From DATNNN01 sp035601815 (lineage in GTDB: Bacteria; Pseudomonadota; Alphaproteobacteria; Rhizobiales; Xanthobacteraceae), in NCBI GenBank assembly GCA_035601815.1, contig DATNNN010000124.1, positions 1 through 14,213 on the forward strand: 14,213 nt of DNA. Direction: 5' to 3'. Below, piece after piece: positions 1 through 6,266 of the stretch; positions within the stretch are counted from its first letter, which is position 1; each line of letters opens with the position of its first letter. A model generated the notes under the pieces. That model worked only from the letters and a program-made list of their open reading frames with translations. It ran no database searches and was not told the origin of the DNA. Both the position numbers and the translations under genes were made by a program.

Positions 1-1
1 A

Positions 2-271
2 CAGATGCTCAGCTTCTTCGCGGAACTTGGGTTCCTGTTTCCGAAATTTCCCTACATCGCCCACTCGCGTGGCTGGTCGCACGAGGACATGGAGAACAAT
101 GTGCGAATCGTCCGCGAGTCAAAATCGCTCGCCGAAGGCGCGGCGGCGCTCGCCGAACGTTGCCTGGAGATGGCCGGCCGACTCATCGAAGCGGCACCGA
201 CCCTGCCGATGGTCCATCGCGGCGGCCTCAAGGGCCGTCCAGTCATGGCGGACACAATGGACCGCGATTAG
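2..271 (+). CDS. C-terminal part of an unidentified enzyme, possibly a class III aminotransferase (5' truncated by window)
   Basis: The reading frame is open from the window edge to a TAG at 269-271, giving about 89 residues. It is most likely the end of a longer gene, although an ATG does occur at position 5. The part reading GFLFPKFPYIAHSRGWSHEDMENN, split by eye as 'GFLFP...HS...SHEDMENNVRIV', resembles the C-terminal end of glutamate-1-semialdehyde-type class III aminotransferases, where a strand ending in FP is followed by an 'H(T/S)xEDI' turn and a final helix. About 45 residues follow that helix, longer than usual for the family. The PLP lysine region lies outside the window, so the family assignment is tentative. 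It is convergent with the aldehyde dehydrogenase downstream, 34 bp away, and I see no convincing terminator hairpin in that gap. Confidence 0.5.
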   Translation, partial: QMLSFFAELGFLFPKFPYIAHSRGWSHEDMENNVRIVRESKSLAEGAAALAERCLEMAGRLIEAAPTLPMVHRGGLKGRPVMADTMDRD

Positions 272-305
272 ACCGGCAAACGCGGTATCGGCGGCTCGTG
301 CCGTC

Positions 306-1781
306 CTACGAAACAGGCCTTTTCGAATACGGGAACCAGTCGGGCTTTCGTTCCTGAACGTAGTCGAGATGGACGTGCTTCGGCTCGCGGAAAGCATCGA
401 GCCCTTCTGAGCCGAGCTCGCGGCCGATGCCGCTGTGGCGCATGCCGCCGAAGGGCGCGGCGTTATTGTCGCTCAAGGGGTCGTTGATCCAGAAGCTTCC
501 CGCCTTGATGTTCTCCATCGCCTTCATCGCGACCTCGAGGTTCTTGGTATAGATCGTGGCGCCGAGGCCATACTCGGAATCGTTCGCCTTCTCGATCGCT
601 TCGTTCGCGTCTTTCACATAGAAAATCGAGATCACCGGGCCGAACAGCTCCTCGGTGGTCGCGATGCCGCCGTGCTTCACGCCGGCGATCACGGTTGGCT
701 GGAAGAAATGACCCTTGAGGCCGTTCGGCTGAAAACGCTTGCCGCCGGCAAGGAGCTTTCCGCCCTCGGAGAGGACGGTCGCGACCTGCTGCTCGAGCTT
801 TTCGACGGCGTCCGCCGAGATCAGCGGTCCCATGTCCGTCCTCTGATCCATGGGGTTGCCGACATTCAGGGTCTTCACGTGCTCGACCACGCGTTTGGTG
901 AATTCCTCGGCGTGCCGCTCGACCACATAGATGCGCTTGGACGAGGTGCATACCTGGCCGGCGTTCAAGAGCCGCGCCCACACCGCGCCCGGCACCGCCA
1001 CGTCGAGATCGGCGTCCTCGAACACGATCAGCGGGTCGATGCCGCCGAGCTCGAGATTGACCTTCTTCAACTGCGAGCCCGCCACCGACGCGATGTTCTT
1101 GCCCACAGCGGTGGAGCCGGTGAACGCGATCATGTCGATGTCGGGATGGTTGATCATGGCCTTGCCGGTGTCGCCGGCGCCGGTCACGATGTTGACCACG
1201 CCCGGCGGCAGCCCGTCGTAGCATTCGCCGAGCAGGAGCCCGGCGAGCGGGTTCTGGTGCGGCGGCTTGCAGACCACGGTGTTGCCGGCCGCGATCGCTG
1301 GCGCCACTTTCCAGGCCATGAGCAGGAGCGGAAAGTTGAACGGCGCGATGCACGCCACGACGCCGTAGGGCTCCTTGCGGACGAAGTTCACCTGATGAAC
1401 GGCGCCGGGCGGCACGGTGACGCCCATGGTCGAGCGGCCGACCTCGGCAAAGTAGTCGAAAGCCTCGGCCACCCATTTGACGCAGTCGAAGGATTCGATC
1501 AGCGGCTTGCCGGTCTCCTGCGTCATCGTGGTCGCGATGGATTTCTGCTTCTCGCGAATCCGCCGAGCGACTTCATGGAGCAGCTCCGCTTTCTCGCCGC
1601 CTCCCGTCCTCCACCAGCCCAATTGCGCCGCGCGCGCCGCCTTGACTGCGGCGTTGATGTCGGCTTCGCCGCAGGCGGGGACGCTGTCCAGCTCCTCGAG
1701 CGTGGCCGGGTTATGGACCGGAATCGCCGAGTTCGATTTCGCCTCGACGAACTTGCCGTTGATCAGGATCGGTCGGACCAT
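306..1781 (-). CDS. NAD(P)-dependent aldehyde dehydrogenase
   Basis: A full-length (491 aa) aldehyde dehydrogenase superfamily enzyme, oxidising an aldehyde to a carboxylate in the cytoplasm. Visible elements are the APFNF segment with the oxyanion Asn149, CKPP with cofactor-binding Lys172, the Rossmann loop GSTAVG at 222-227, general base Glu244 in ELGG, catalytic Cys278 in GQVCTSS, and EELFGP near 377-382. After ELGG the family usually has K or N; here it is I247-D248-P249, a pattern that recalls betaine-aldehyde or aromatic-aldehyde dehydrogenases but does not settle the substrate. The ATG start is supported by AGGAGGG at 1790-1796, 8 nt upstream. It is divergent from a short-chain dehydrogenase and shares a palindrome-containing promoter region with it, so the two may be co-regulated. 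Family assignment is firm; substrate is unknown. Confidence 0.93.
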   Translation of the reverse strand: MVRPILINGKFVEAKSNSAIPVHNPATLEELDSVPACGEADINAAVKAARAAQLGWWRTGGGEKAELLHEVARRIREKQKSIATTMTQETGKPLIESFDCVKWVAEAFDYFAEVGRSTMGVTVPPGAVHQVNFVRKEPYGVVACIAPFNFPLLLMAWKVAPAIAAGNTVVCKPPHQNPLAGLLLGECYDGLPPGVVNIVTGAGDTGKAMINHPDIDMIAFTGSTAVGKNIASVAGSQLKKVNLELGGIDPLIVFEDADLDVAVPGAVWARLLNAGQVCTSSKRIYVVERHAEEFTKRVVEHVKTLNVGNPMDQRTDMGPLISADAVEKLEQQVATVLSEGGKLLAGGKRFQPNGLKGHFFQPTVIAGVKHGGIATTEELFGPVISIFYVKDANEAIEKANDSEYGLGATIYTKNLEVAMKAMENIKAGSFWINDPLSDNNAAPFGGMRHSGIGRELGSEGLDAFREPKHVHLDYVQERKPDWFPYSKRPVS

Positions 1782-1815
1782 GTTCCCAGCCCTCCTATCG
1801 CCGGTGGGGTGGAGT

Positions 1816-1831
1816 CATCGAATATTTGATG
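1816..1831. promoter_or_regulatory. 16-bp near-palindrome, candidate operator between divergent genes
   Basis: CATCGAATATTTGATG reads the same on both strands at 14 of 16 positions (the single mismatched pair is at positions 5 and 12). It is AT-rich in a GC-rich background. It overlaps the -10 of the minus-strand promoter and also TTGATG (1826-1831), which with TAGAGT at 1848-1853 (16-bp spacer) is a weak plus-strand promoter candidate for the short-chain dehydrogenase. A dimeric regulator bound here could control both genes. No regulator gene lies beside it, and the regulator family cannot be told. Confidence 0.45.
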
Positions 1832-1845
1832 TGCGGGCGTGTCAA
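1817..1845 (-). promoter_or_regulatory. Candidate sigma-70-type promoter for the aldehyde dehydrogenase
   Basis: Read on the minus strand, a perfect TTGACA (1845 to 1840) is followed after 17 bp by TTCGAT (1822 to 1817), a weak -10 match. Transcription would begin near 1810, about 28 nt before the ATG, leaving room for the AGGAGGG site. The -10 lies inside the palindrome at 1816-1831. Seen by eye only; no start site has been measured. Confidence 0.4.
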
Positions 1846-1884
1846 TATAGAGTAAGCCCCGCAAGGCAGAACGCGACGATTTCC

Positions 1885-1890
1885 GGAGGA
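1885..1890 (+). promoter_or_regulatory. Ribosome binding site fixing the GTG start of the short-chain dehydrogenase
   Basis: GGAGGA sits 3 nt before the GTG at 1894. The spacing is tight, but the site is a strong match to the 16S tail, and the GTG opens directly onto the beta-strand that precedes the TGGTGALG cofactor loop. The open frame continues further upstream, but that part is antisense to the aldehyde dehydrogenase and unrelated to the family. Confidence 0.6.
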
Positions 1891-1893
1891 CTC

Positions 1894-2595
1894 GTGGACT
1901 TTCGCGATCGTCATGCCGTCGTCACCGGCGGGACCGGCGCGCTCGGTGTTGCCGTGGTGGGCGCGCTGCTCGACGCGGGCGCCTACTGCCATGTCCCCTG
2001 CACGAGCGAGGCAAAGGGACAGCGCTTTACCTATCACGCGCACCCGCGCGTGCGGCTTATCCCCCACACCACGCTCGCCGACGAAGCGGCGGTAGCGAAG
2101 CTGTTCGATGCCGTTCCGAATCTATGGGCTTCGATCCATCTCGTCGGCGGGTTTGCCATGAGCCGGGTGAGCGAGACCGACAAGGCCGCCCTCATGCATC
2201 AAATCGACACCAACTTCGTCACTTGCTTCTTGTGCTGCCGCGCGGCGGTGCAGGCGATCGCGCGCGGCAAGGCGGGCGGGCGCATCGTCAATGTGGCGGC
2301 GCGGCCGGCGCTGGAATGGCGAGCCGGCGCCGGAATGGCCGCCTACACGGCGAGCAAGGCTGCGGTCGCGGCGCTGACGGTCGCGCTCGCGGAGGAAGTC
2401 GCCAAGGACGGCATTCTGGTGAACGCGGTCGCGCCCTCGATCATGGACACGCCTACCAACCGCAAGGCGATGCCGAAGGCGGATTACGCCGCCTGGCCCA
2501 AGGTGGAAGAGGTGGCGCAGACGATTTTGTTCCTCGCCTCGCCCGAAAACAAAGTCACGCGCGGCGCGGTGACGCCGGTCTATGGCCGCTCGTAG
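1894..2595 (+). CDS. Short-chain dehydrogenase/reductase (SDR) family protein with atypical catalytic site
   Basis: A 233-residue SDR of usual length, starting at GTG with GGAGGA upstream. It has the cofactor loop TGGTGALG (residues 11-18), Asn107 in the position of the structural/catalytic Asn, and the YTASK motif with Tyr151 and Lys155. The catalytic Ser normally sits 13 residues before the Tyr; here that position is Pro138 and the neighbour is Arg137 (stretch NVAARPALEWRAGAGMAAY). 'HLVGG' near 82-86 replaces the usual NNAG. Family members with altered Ser positions exist (dihydropteridine-reductase-type proteins, for example), so it may still be active on an unusual substrate, or act as a binding protein. 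It is divergent from the aldehyde dehydrogenase, and its TAG stop abuts the stop of the convergent FAD oxidoreductase with no gap. Confidence 0.85.
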   Translation: MDFRDRHAVVTGGTGALGVAVVGALLDAGAYCHVPCTSEAKGQRFTYHAHPRVRLIPHTTLADEAAVAKLFDAVPNLWASIHLVGGFAMSRVSETDKAALMHQIDTNFVTCFLCCRAAVQAIARGKAGGRIVNVAARPALEWRAGAGMAAYTASKAAVAALTVALAEEVAKDGILVNAVAPSIMDTPTNRKAMPKADYAAWPKVEEVAQTILFLASPENKVTRGAVTPVYGRS

Positions 2596-3978
2596 TCAGT
2601 GCCTCGTCAGACGTTCCGCCAGTGTCTTCCCGCTCGGCGGCACGCCGGTCCGCTCCGCCTTTTGGTCGATCTGCCAGTAGGCGCGCTGGATATAGCTCAC
2701 GCCGAGATAGCGGAACGGCTCCGGCTCCCAATTGGGCGAGCGGTGGTTGACGCAGGGCAGCGTCGTGATCTCGGACTTCACGCCGGTGATGAGATCGGCA
2801 AGCACGCGGCCGGATAGGTTCGTCGTCGCGACGCCGTTGCCGACATAGCCGCGCGCGCTCGCGAGCCCGCGCGCCGGGTCGTACATCATGGTCGGCATGA
2901 AATCGCGCGGGGCACCGAGCGGACCGCCCCAGGCATGGGTGAAGCGCACGTCCTTCAGGCGTGGAAACCATTTCCGCACGTTGTCGCGGAACATCTGGAT
3001 TGTCGGCCCATGACGGTCGTACTCGTCCTCGATCTTTGAGCCGAAATGATACGGCGCGCCGCGCCCGCCGAACAGAATGCGCCCGTCGGCCGTCTTCGCC
3101 ATGTACTCGATCGTAAGACGGCAGGAATCGACGCACTCGCGTCCTTTCCAGCCGATCTCGGCCCAATCGGCCGCTGCGAGCGGTTCTGTCAGGGTCATCA
3201 GCGAATAGACCGGGATCAATTGCCGGTGCAGCTTTTGCAATCGCGTGAGATAGGCTTCGCCGCAAAGCACGATCGTCTTCGCGTGGATGTCGCCGCGCGC
3301 GGTATGTAGCGCCGGACGGGCACCTGTCGAAAAATCGGTTACCTCCGTCTGCTCGTAGATCGTCGCTCCGCGCCGCTCGACGGCGCGCGCCAGGCCGCGG
3401 ACGAGCCGGCCCGGATGGATGTTCGCTGCATCCTTGTAATAGATCGCTCCCAGCACGCCTTCGATCTTCACCCGCGCATCGGTCTGCATCTTGTCCAGCA
3501 ATTGAACCCGGTCGCCGAGCCCGAGCTGCTCGAATTCGGCATGCGCGTCGCGTATCGCCGGCAATTGCTGCGGCCCGCGCGCGACGGACATGCCGCCGCC
3601 CTTCGCGAAATGGATATCGATCCCTTCTGCCGTTGCGATCCGCGCGACCTCGTCGACCGAGGCAGCCATGGCCCGGTAGAGCGCGACGGCCTGTTCCCGC
3701 CCATGGTGTTTTGCGAGCGCTCCCAGGCTGATCGGAAAGTGGGCCGTGCACCAGGAGCCGTTGCGCCCCGAGGCGCCGAAGCCCGCAATCTCCTTCTCGA
3801 CGATGGCGATCTTCAACGACGGCTGCCGCGCCAACAGGTAATACGCGGTCCATAGCCCCGAATATCCGGCGCCGAAAATTGCCACGTCGACGTTCACGGA
3901 TCCGCTCAAGGCCGGCCGCGGCGCGAGATCGTCGCCGCAGGTCTCGAGCCAATAGCTGAAGGAGGCGTAATCTTTCAT
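2596..3978 (-). CDS. FAD-dependent oxidoreductase of the DAO family (amine/amino-acid oxidase type)
   Basis: This 460-residue protein is a DAO-superfamily flavoenzyme resembling gamma-glutamylputrescine oxidase (PuuB/OrdL-type) proteins, which oxidise a C-N bond and release an aldehyde. It shows the FAD-binding fold DVAIFGAGYSGL (GxGxxG at 36-41), an acidic end of strand 2 at Glu61, and the family block FGASGRNGSW (67-76). A 'FGGRGAPYHFG' segment lies in the C-terminal half, followed by WGGPLGAPRDFMP and a closing GYVGNGVATTN helix start that contacts FAD. There is no signal peptide. The ATG lies in an ATGA overlap with the stop of the preceding 36-codon fragment, so translation is probably coupled; no clear Shine-Dalgarno sequence is seen. 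It is the last gene of the long minus-strand run. Aldehyde product plus nearby aldehyde dehydrogenases is suggestive, but the substrate is not identifiable. Confidence 0.85.
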   Translation of the reverse strand: MKDYASFSYWLETCGDDLAPRPALSGSVNVDVAIFGAGYSGLWTAYYLLARQPSLKIAIVEKEIAGFGASGRNGSWCTAHFPISLGALAKHHGREQAVALYRAMAASVDEVARIATAEGIDIHFAKGGGMSVARGPQQLPAIRDAHAEFEQLGLGDRVQLLDKMQTDARVKIEGVLGAIYYKDAANIHPGRLVRGLARAVERRGATIYEQTEVTDFSTGARPALHTARGDIHAKTIVLCGEAYLTRLQKLHRQLIPVYSLMTLTEPLAAADWAEIGWKGRECVDSCRLTIEYMAKTADGRILFGGRGAPYHFGSKIEDEYDRHGPTIQMFRDNVRKWFPRLKDVRFTHAWGGPLGAPRDFMPTMMYDPARGLASARGYVGNGVATTNLSGRVLADLITGVKSEITTLPCVNHRSPNWEPEPFRYLGVSYIQRAYWQIDQKAERTGVPPSGKTLAERLTRH

Positions 3979-4085
3979 TGCGCGACCGTTGTAGGGGTGC
4001 CGACGCGCGAGTTAGGTAGCACGTTGTGGGCAAGCCCGGCTCCGCCCCCGCCCACCACCACGACGTCGAAGACTTCCTCGCGCAT
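3975..4085 (-). pseudogene. Remnant of a flavoprotein N-terminus (36-codon ORF with FAD-binding loop)
   Basis: A short ORF begins 4 bp after the stop of the TcuA-like gene and ends in TGA overlapping the ATG of the DAO-family gene. Its first 19 residues, MREEVFDVVVVGGGGAGLA, are a canonical beta-loop-alpha FAD-binding start as found at the N-terminus of fumarate-reductase/tricarballylate-dehydrogenase flavoproteins. The remaining 17 residues (HNVLPNSRVGTPTTVAQ) do not continue that fold. The simplest reading is that a third flavoprotein gene once stood here and all but its 5' end was deleted. Because the ORF bridges the two flanking genes in register, it may still serve translational coupling. 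A real micropeptide is possible but less likely. Confidence 0.6.
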
Positions 4086-4089
4086 GCCG

Positions 4090-5601
4090 CTAGGGTATCT
4101 GCGCCGCCCGGCGCCCGGCGATGGTGCCTGCGATCTTGCCGAACACGGCGCCCGCCATGAGCCCGGTGCCGCCCGGGTAGTTGAAGTAGAACAGTCCCCC
4201 GACCAACTCGCCGGCGGCGAACAACCCTGGAATCGGCCGGCCGTCCAGGTCGATCACGCGCCCGTCAGTGTCGATCTTCAGCCCGCCGAAGGTGAAGGTC
4301 ACGCCGCAGGTGACCGCGTAGGCCTCGAACGGCGGCTCGTCGATGGTATTCGCCCAATTCGATTTCGCGACCGCCAGCCCGATCGTGGCGCGGCCGTCCT
4401 TGACGTTGGGATTGAACGGCACGTCGCGCTTCACGGCCGCGTTGTAGGCCTTGATGGTGGCGAGCGCGCGTCCCGGGTTCACGTCGTCGAGCTTCTGCAC
4501 CAGCTCTTCGAGTGTGTCGGCGCGCACCTTGGTGACGCGCTTGATGCGGTACTCGTCGCGCAGGAGGTGCAGGACCTTCTTGTCGAAAACCTGCCAGGCG
4601 AACTGCCCCGGTTGACCGAGGATGACGCGGCCGTACTTGGCGTAGGTGTAGTTGCGGAAATCCGCGCCCTCGTCGACGAAGCGCTCGCCGACGGCGTTCA
4701 GCATGATGCCGAACGGATAGGAGTGCTTCTGGAAGTTGTCGCCGACGGAGAGGTCGCCGAACTCCGGCGCGTTGCGGTCCCAACCGACCGCGTGGCAGCC
4801 GGACCAGTTGCCGGTCGGCATTGCACCCATGTCGAGAGCCATCTTGATGCCGTCGCCGGTGTTGAACCGCGTCCCGCGCACCTTGGCGAGATCCCAACCT
4901 GGGCCCAGGTAGCGGGTGCGCCATTCGGCGTTGGCCTGGAAGCCGCCGGCCGCGAGCACGACGCACTTCGCCGCAACGTCGGTAGTGTGGCCGTTGTGCC
5001 GGACGCGCACGCCCTTCACGCCGTCGTCGTCGACGATCAGCGACAGCACGCGCGCCTCATAGGCGACCTTCACGCCATTCTTGACGGCGCTGCGCGTGAG
5101 CCCGGCGATGAGCTCAGGCCCGCCGCCCCACGCCTCCACCGTGAGCCCGCCCCAGAACTTGAACTTGCCATCGACCTTGAAGGCCTGGCGGCCGTAGATC
5201 GGCGCGAAGCGGATGCCTTTGCTCCGCATCCAGCGCATGGTCTCCTTGCTGCGCTTGACCAGAAGCTCGCAGAGTTCCGGATCGGTCCGGTATTCGGTGA
5301 CCCGGCCCATGTCGTCGAAGAACATTTCCTCGCTGTAGGTCCCGAAATCGGTGTTGGCGATCTCCTGCTCGGTGAGATCTGGCATGAGCGCCTTCAGGTC
5401 CTCGACGCCGTCGTAAACGCAGCGGAAGGCGCCGGCGGTGAAACGGCTATTGCCGCCGGCTTCCTCTACGGGCGCGCGCTCGAGCACGAGCACCGACGCG
5501 TTGTGCTCGGCCGCGGCGAGCGCCACGCAGAACGCGGCGTTGCCGGCGCCGACCACCACCACGTCACTGGTCCAGGGTAGAGTGCTTTGCATGCCGTCCA
5601 T
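4090..5601 (-). CDS. tcuA: FAD-dependent tricarballylate dehydrogenase-like flavoprotein
   Basis: A FAD_binding_2 family protein (fumarate reductase/succinate dehydrogenase flavoprotein superfamily), about 503 residues from the start chosen here. It has the N-terminal dinucleotide-binding segment DVVVVGAGNAAF (residues 13-24), the block GGNSRFTAGAFR (49-60) that is characteristic of TcuA, CVVLAAGGFQAN in the middle, and the C-terminal FAD-binding run GLFAAGELVGGLFYFNYPGG split around residues 460-480. TcuA oxidises tricarballylate to cis-aconitate, passing electrons to TcuB; neither TcuB nor the TcuC transporter is in the window, so a related dicarboxylate or steroid-like substrate is equally possible. 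The frame stays open to an ATG at 5640, and a further ATG lies at 5592. The Gly-rich leader from 5640 is not family-like, and no start has a good ribosome site, so the start is uncertain by up to 16 codons. Confidence 0.85.
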   Translation of the reverse strand: MDGMQSTLPWTSDVVVVGAGNAAFCVALAAAEHNASVLVLERAPVEEAGGNSRFTAGAFRCVYDGVEDLKALMPDLTEQEIANTDFGTYSEEMFFDDMGRVTEYRTDPELCELLVKRSKETMRWMRSKGIRFAPIYGRQAFKVDGKFKFWGGLTVEAWGGGPELIAGLTRSAVKNGVKVAYEARVLSLIVDDDGVKGVRVRHNGHTTDVAAKCVVLAAGGFQANAEWRTRYLGPGWDLAKVRGTRFNTGDGIKMALDMGAMPTGNWSGCHAVGWDRNAPEFGDLSVGDNFQKHSYPFGIMLNAVGERFVDEGADFRNYTYAKYGRVILGQPGQFAWQVFDKKVLHLLRDEYRIKRVTKVRADTLEELVQKLDDVNPGRALATIKAYNAAVKRDVPFNPNVKDGRATIGLAVAKSNWANTIDEPPFEAYAVTCGVTFTFGGLKIDTDGRVIDLDGRPIPGLFAAGELVGGLFYFNYPGGTGLMAGAVFGKIAGTIAGRRAAQIP

Positions 5602-5734
5602 TTCTTTGCCGGCCCCGCCGGCCCCGCCTATCGCAATCATTCAGCAAAACCATTCTGCCAAAGGCAAACCTGCGGCGATAGGCTGCAAGACGGTACGTTC
5701 GCACTGCCGCGGTTCCGGGCCTCGCCTATTGTTA

Positions 5735-6232
5735 CTAAAGAATCTCAAAAACCCGATAGACCGGTCCCTCCGGCAATCGATGCCCAACGGCAACGCTGAG
5801 GATGTTATTTAGCCAGCCATATTTTTCCGATGACGTCTCGAAAAATGGCGCAGCGCGCAAATAATACAAAGCGGGACTAACTTGTTCGCCGCGGGCGATG
5901 CGGTCCAGCACATCTTGCGGGCCATGGCGCAGGCCGTGATAGGTCATGCCGACGAAATGCCCGTCATCGGTTTCCATGACGACACGAACATCGAGCGTCC
6001 AGGCAGCATCGGAGCGGACGGTCTGCCAATCGCTGCCGCCGGGAAGCAATCGGCCGCGCAACCGCTCGCCCTCGAAACGGCCACCGGTGATCACGCCAAC
6101 ACGGCGATCGATGCTTGGCGTCTTGCCGATGACGGTCGCTTTTTCGACGTGCAGCAGGAAAATGAACAGCGGCCGGGTGCGCAGCTCCTTCATTTCCATG
6201 GGCAGGATTTCTTCAAGCGAAGGTGTGCTCAC
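5735..6232 (-). CDS. DUF3237 family protein
   Basis: A 165-residue cytoplasmic protein of the DUF3237 (UPF0311) family, recognised from the N-terminal ELRTRPLFIFLLHVE strand, 'VITGGRFEGERLRGRLLPGG' (about residues 47-66), SDWQTVRSDAAWTLDVR just after it, and the closing 'YYLRAAPFFETSSEKYGWLN' with a final strand. Family members are small beta-barrel-like proteins with no firmly established reaction. The start is GTG, supported by AGGGAG at 6242-6247, 9 nt upstream. It follows the E2 gene by 34 bp and precedes the TcuA-like gene on the same strand, which suggests it acts in the same catabolic route, perhaps on a lactone, ester or isomerisation step; that is inference from neighbours only. Confidence 0.88.
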   Translation of the reverse strand: MSTPSLEEILPMEMKELRTRPLFIFLLHVEKATVIGKTPSIDRRVGVITGGRFEGERLRGRLLPGGSDWQTVRSDAAWTLDVRVVMETDDGHFVGMTYHGLRHGPQDVLDRIARGEQVSPALYYLRAAPFFETSSEKYGWLNNILSVAVGHRLPEGPVYRVFEIL

Positions 6233-6266
6233 GGAACGAGTCTCCCTGCTCTAGTGCGATGTGGGG

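Noticed and set aside
435..1829. Long plus-strand open frame opposite the aldehyde dehydrogenase
   Set aside because: Same reason: antisense shadow with no ribosome site or family signature, while the minus strand carries all catalytic motifs of an aldehyde dehydrogenase.
2555..4033. Arg-rich 492-codon frame on the minus strand
   Set aside because: It is an alternate frame of the DAO-family gene, with a very high Arg content and no conserved motif.
3997..5580. Long plus-strand open frame of more than 500 codons opposite the TcuA-like gene
   Set aside because: It is antisense to a clear flavoprotein, has no recognisable domain, and its composition (rich in Ala, Arg, Asp, His, Val) is that of a reverse reading of GC-rich coding DNA.
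5657..5667. TGCCAAAGGCA hairpin in the gap before the TcuA-like gene as a terminator
   Set aside because: The stem is only 4 bp and there is no U-tract; too weak to support.
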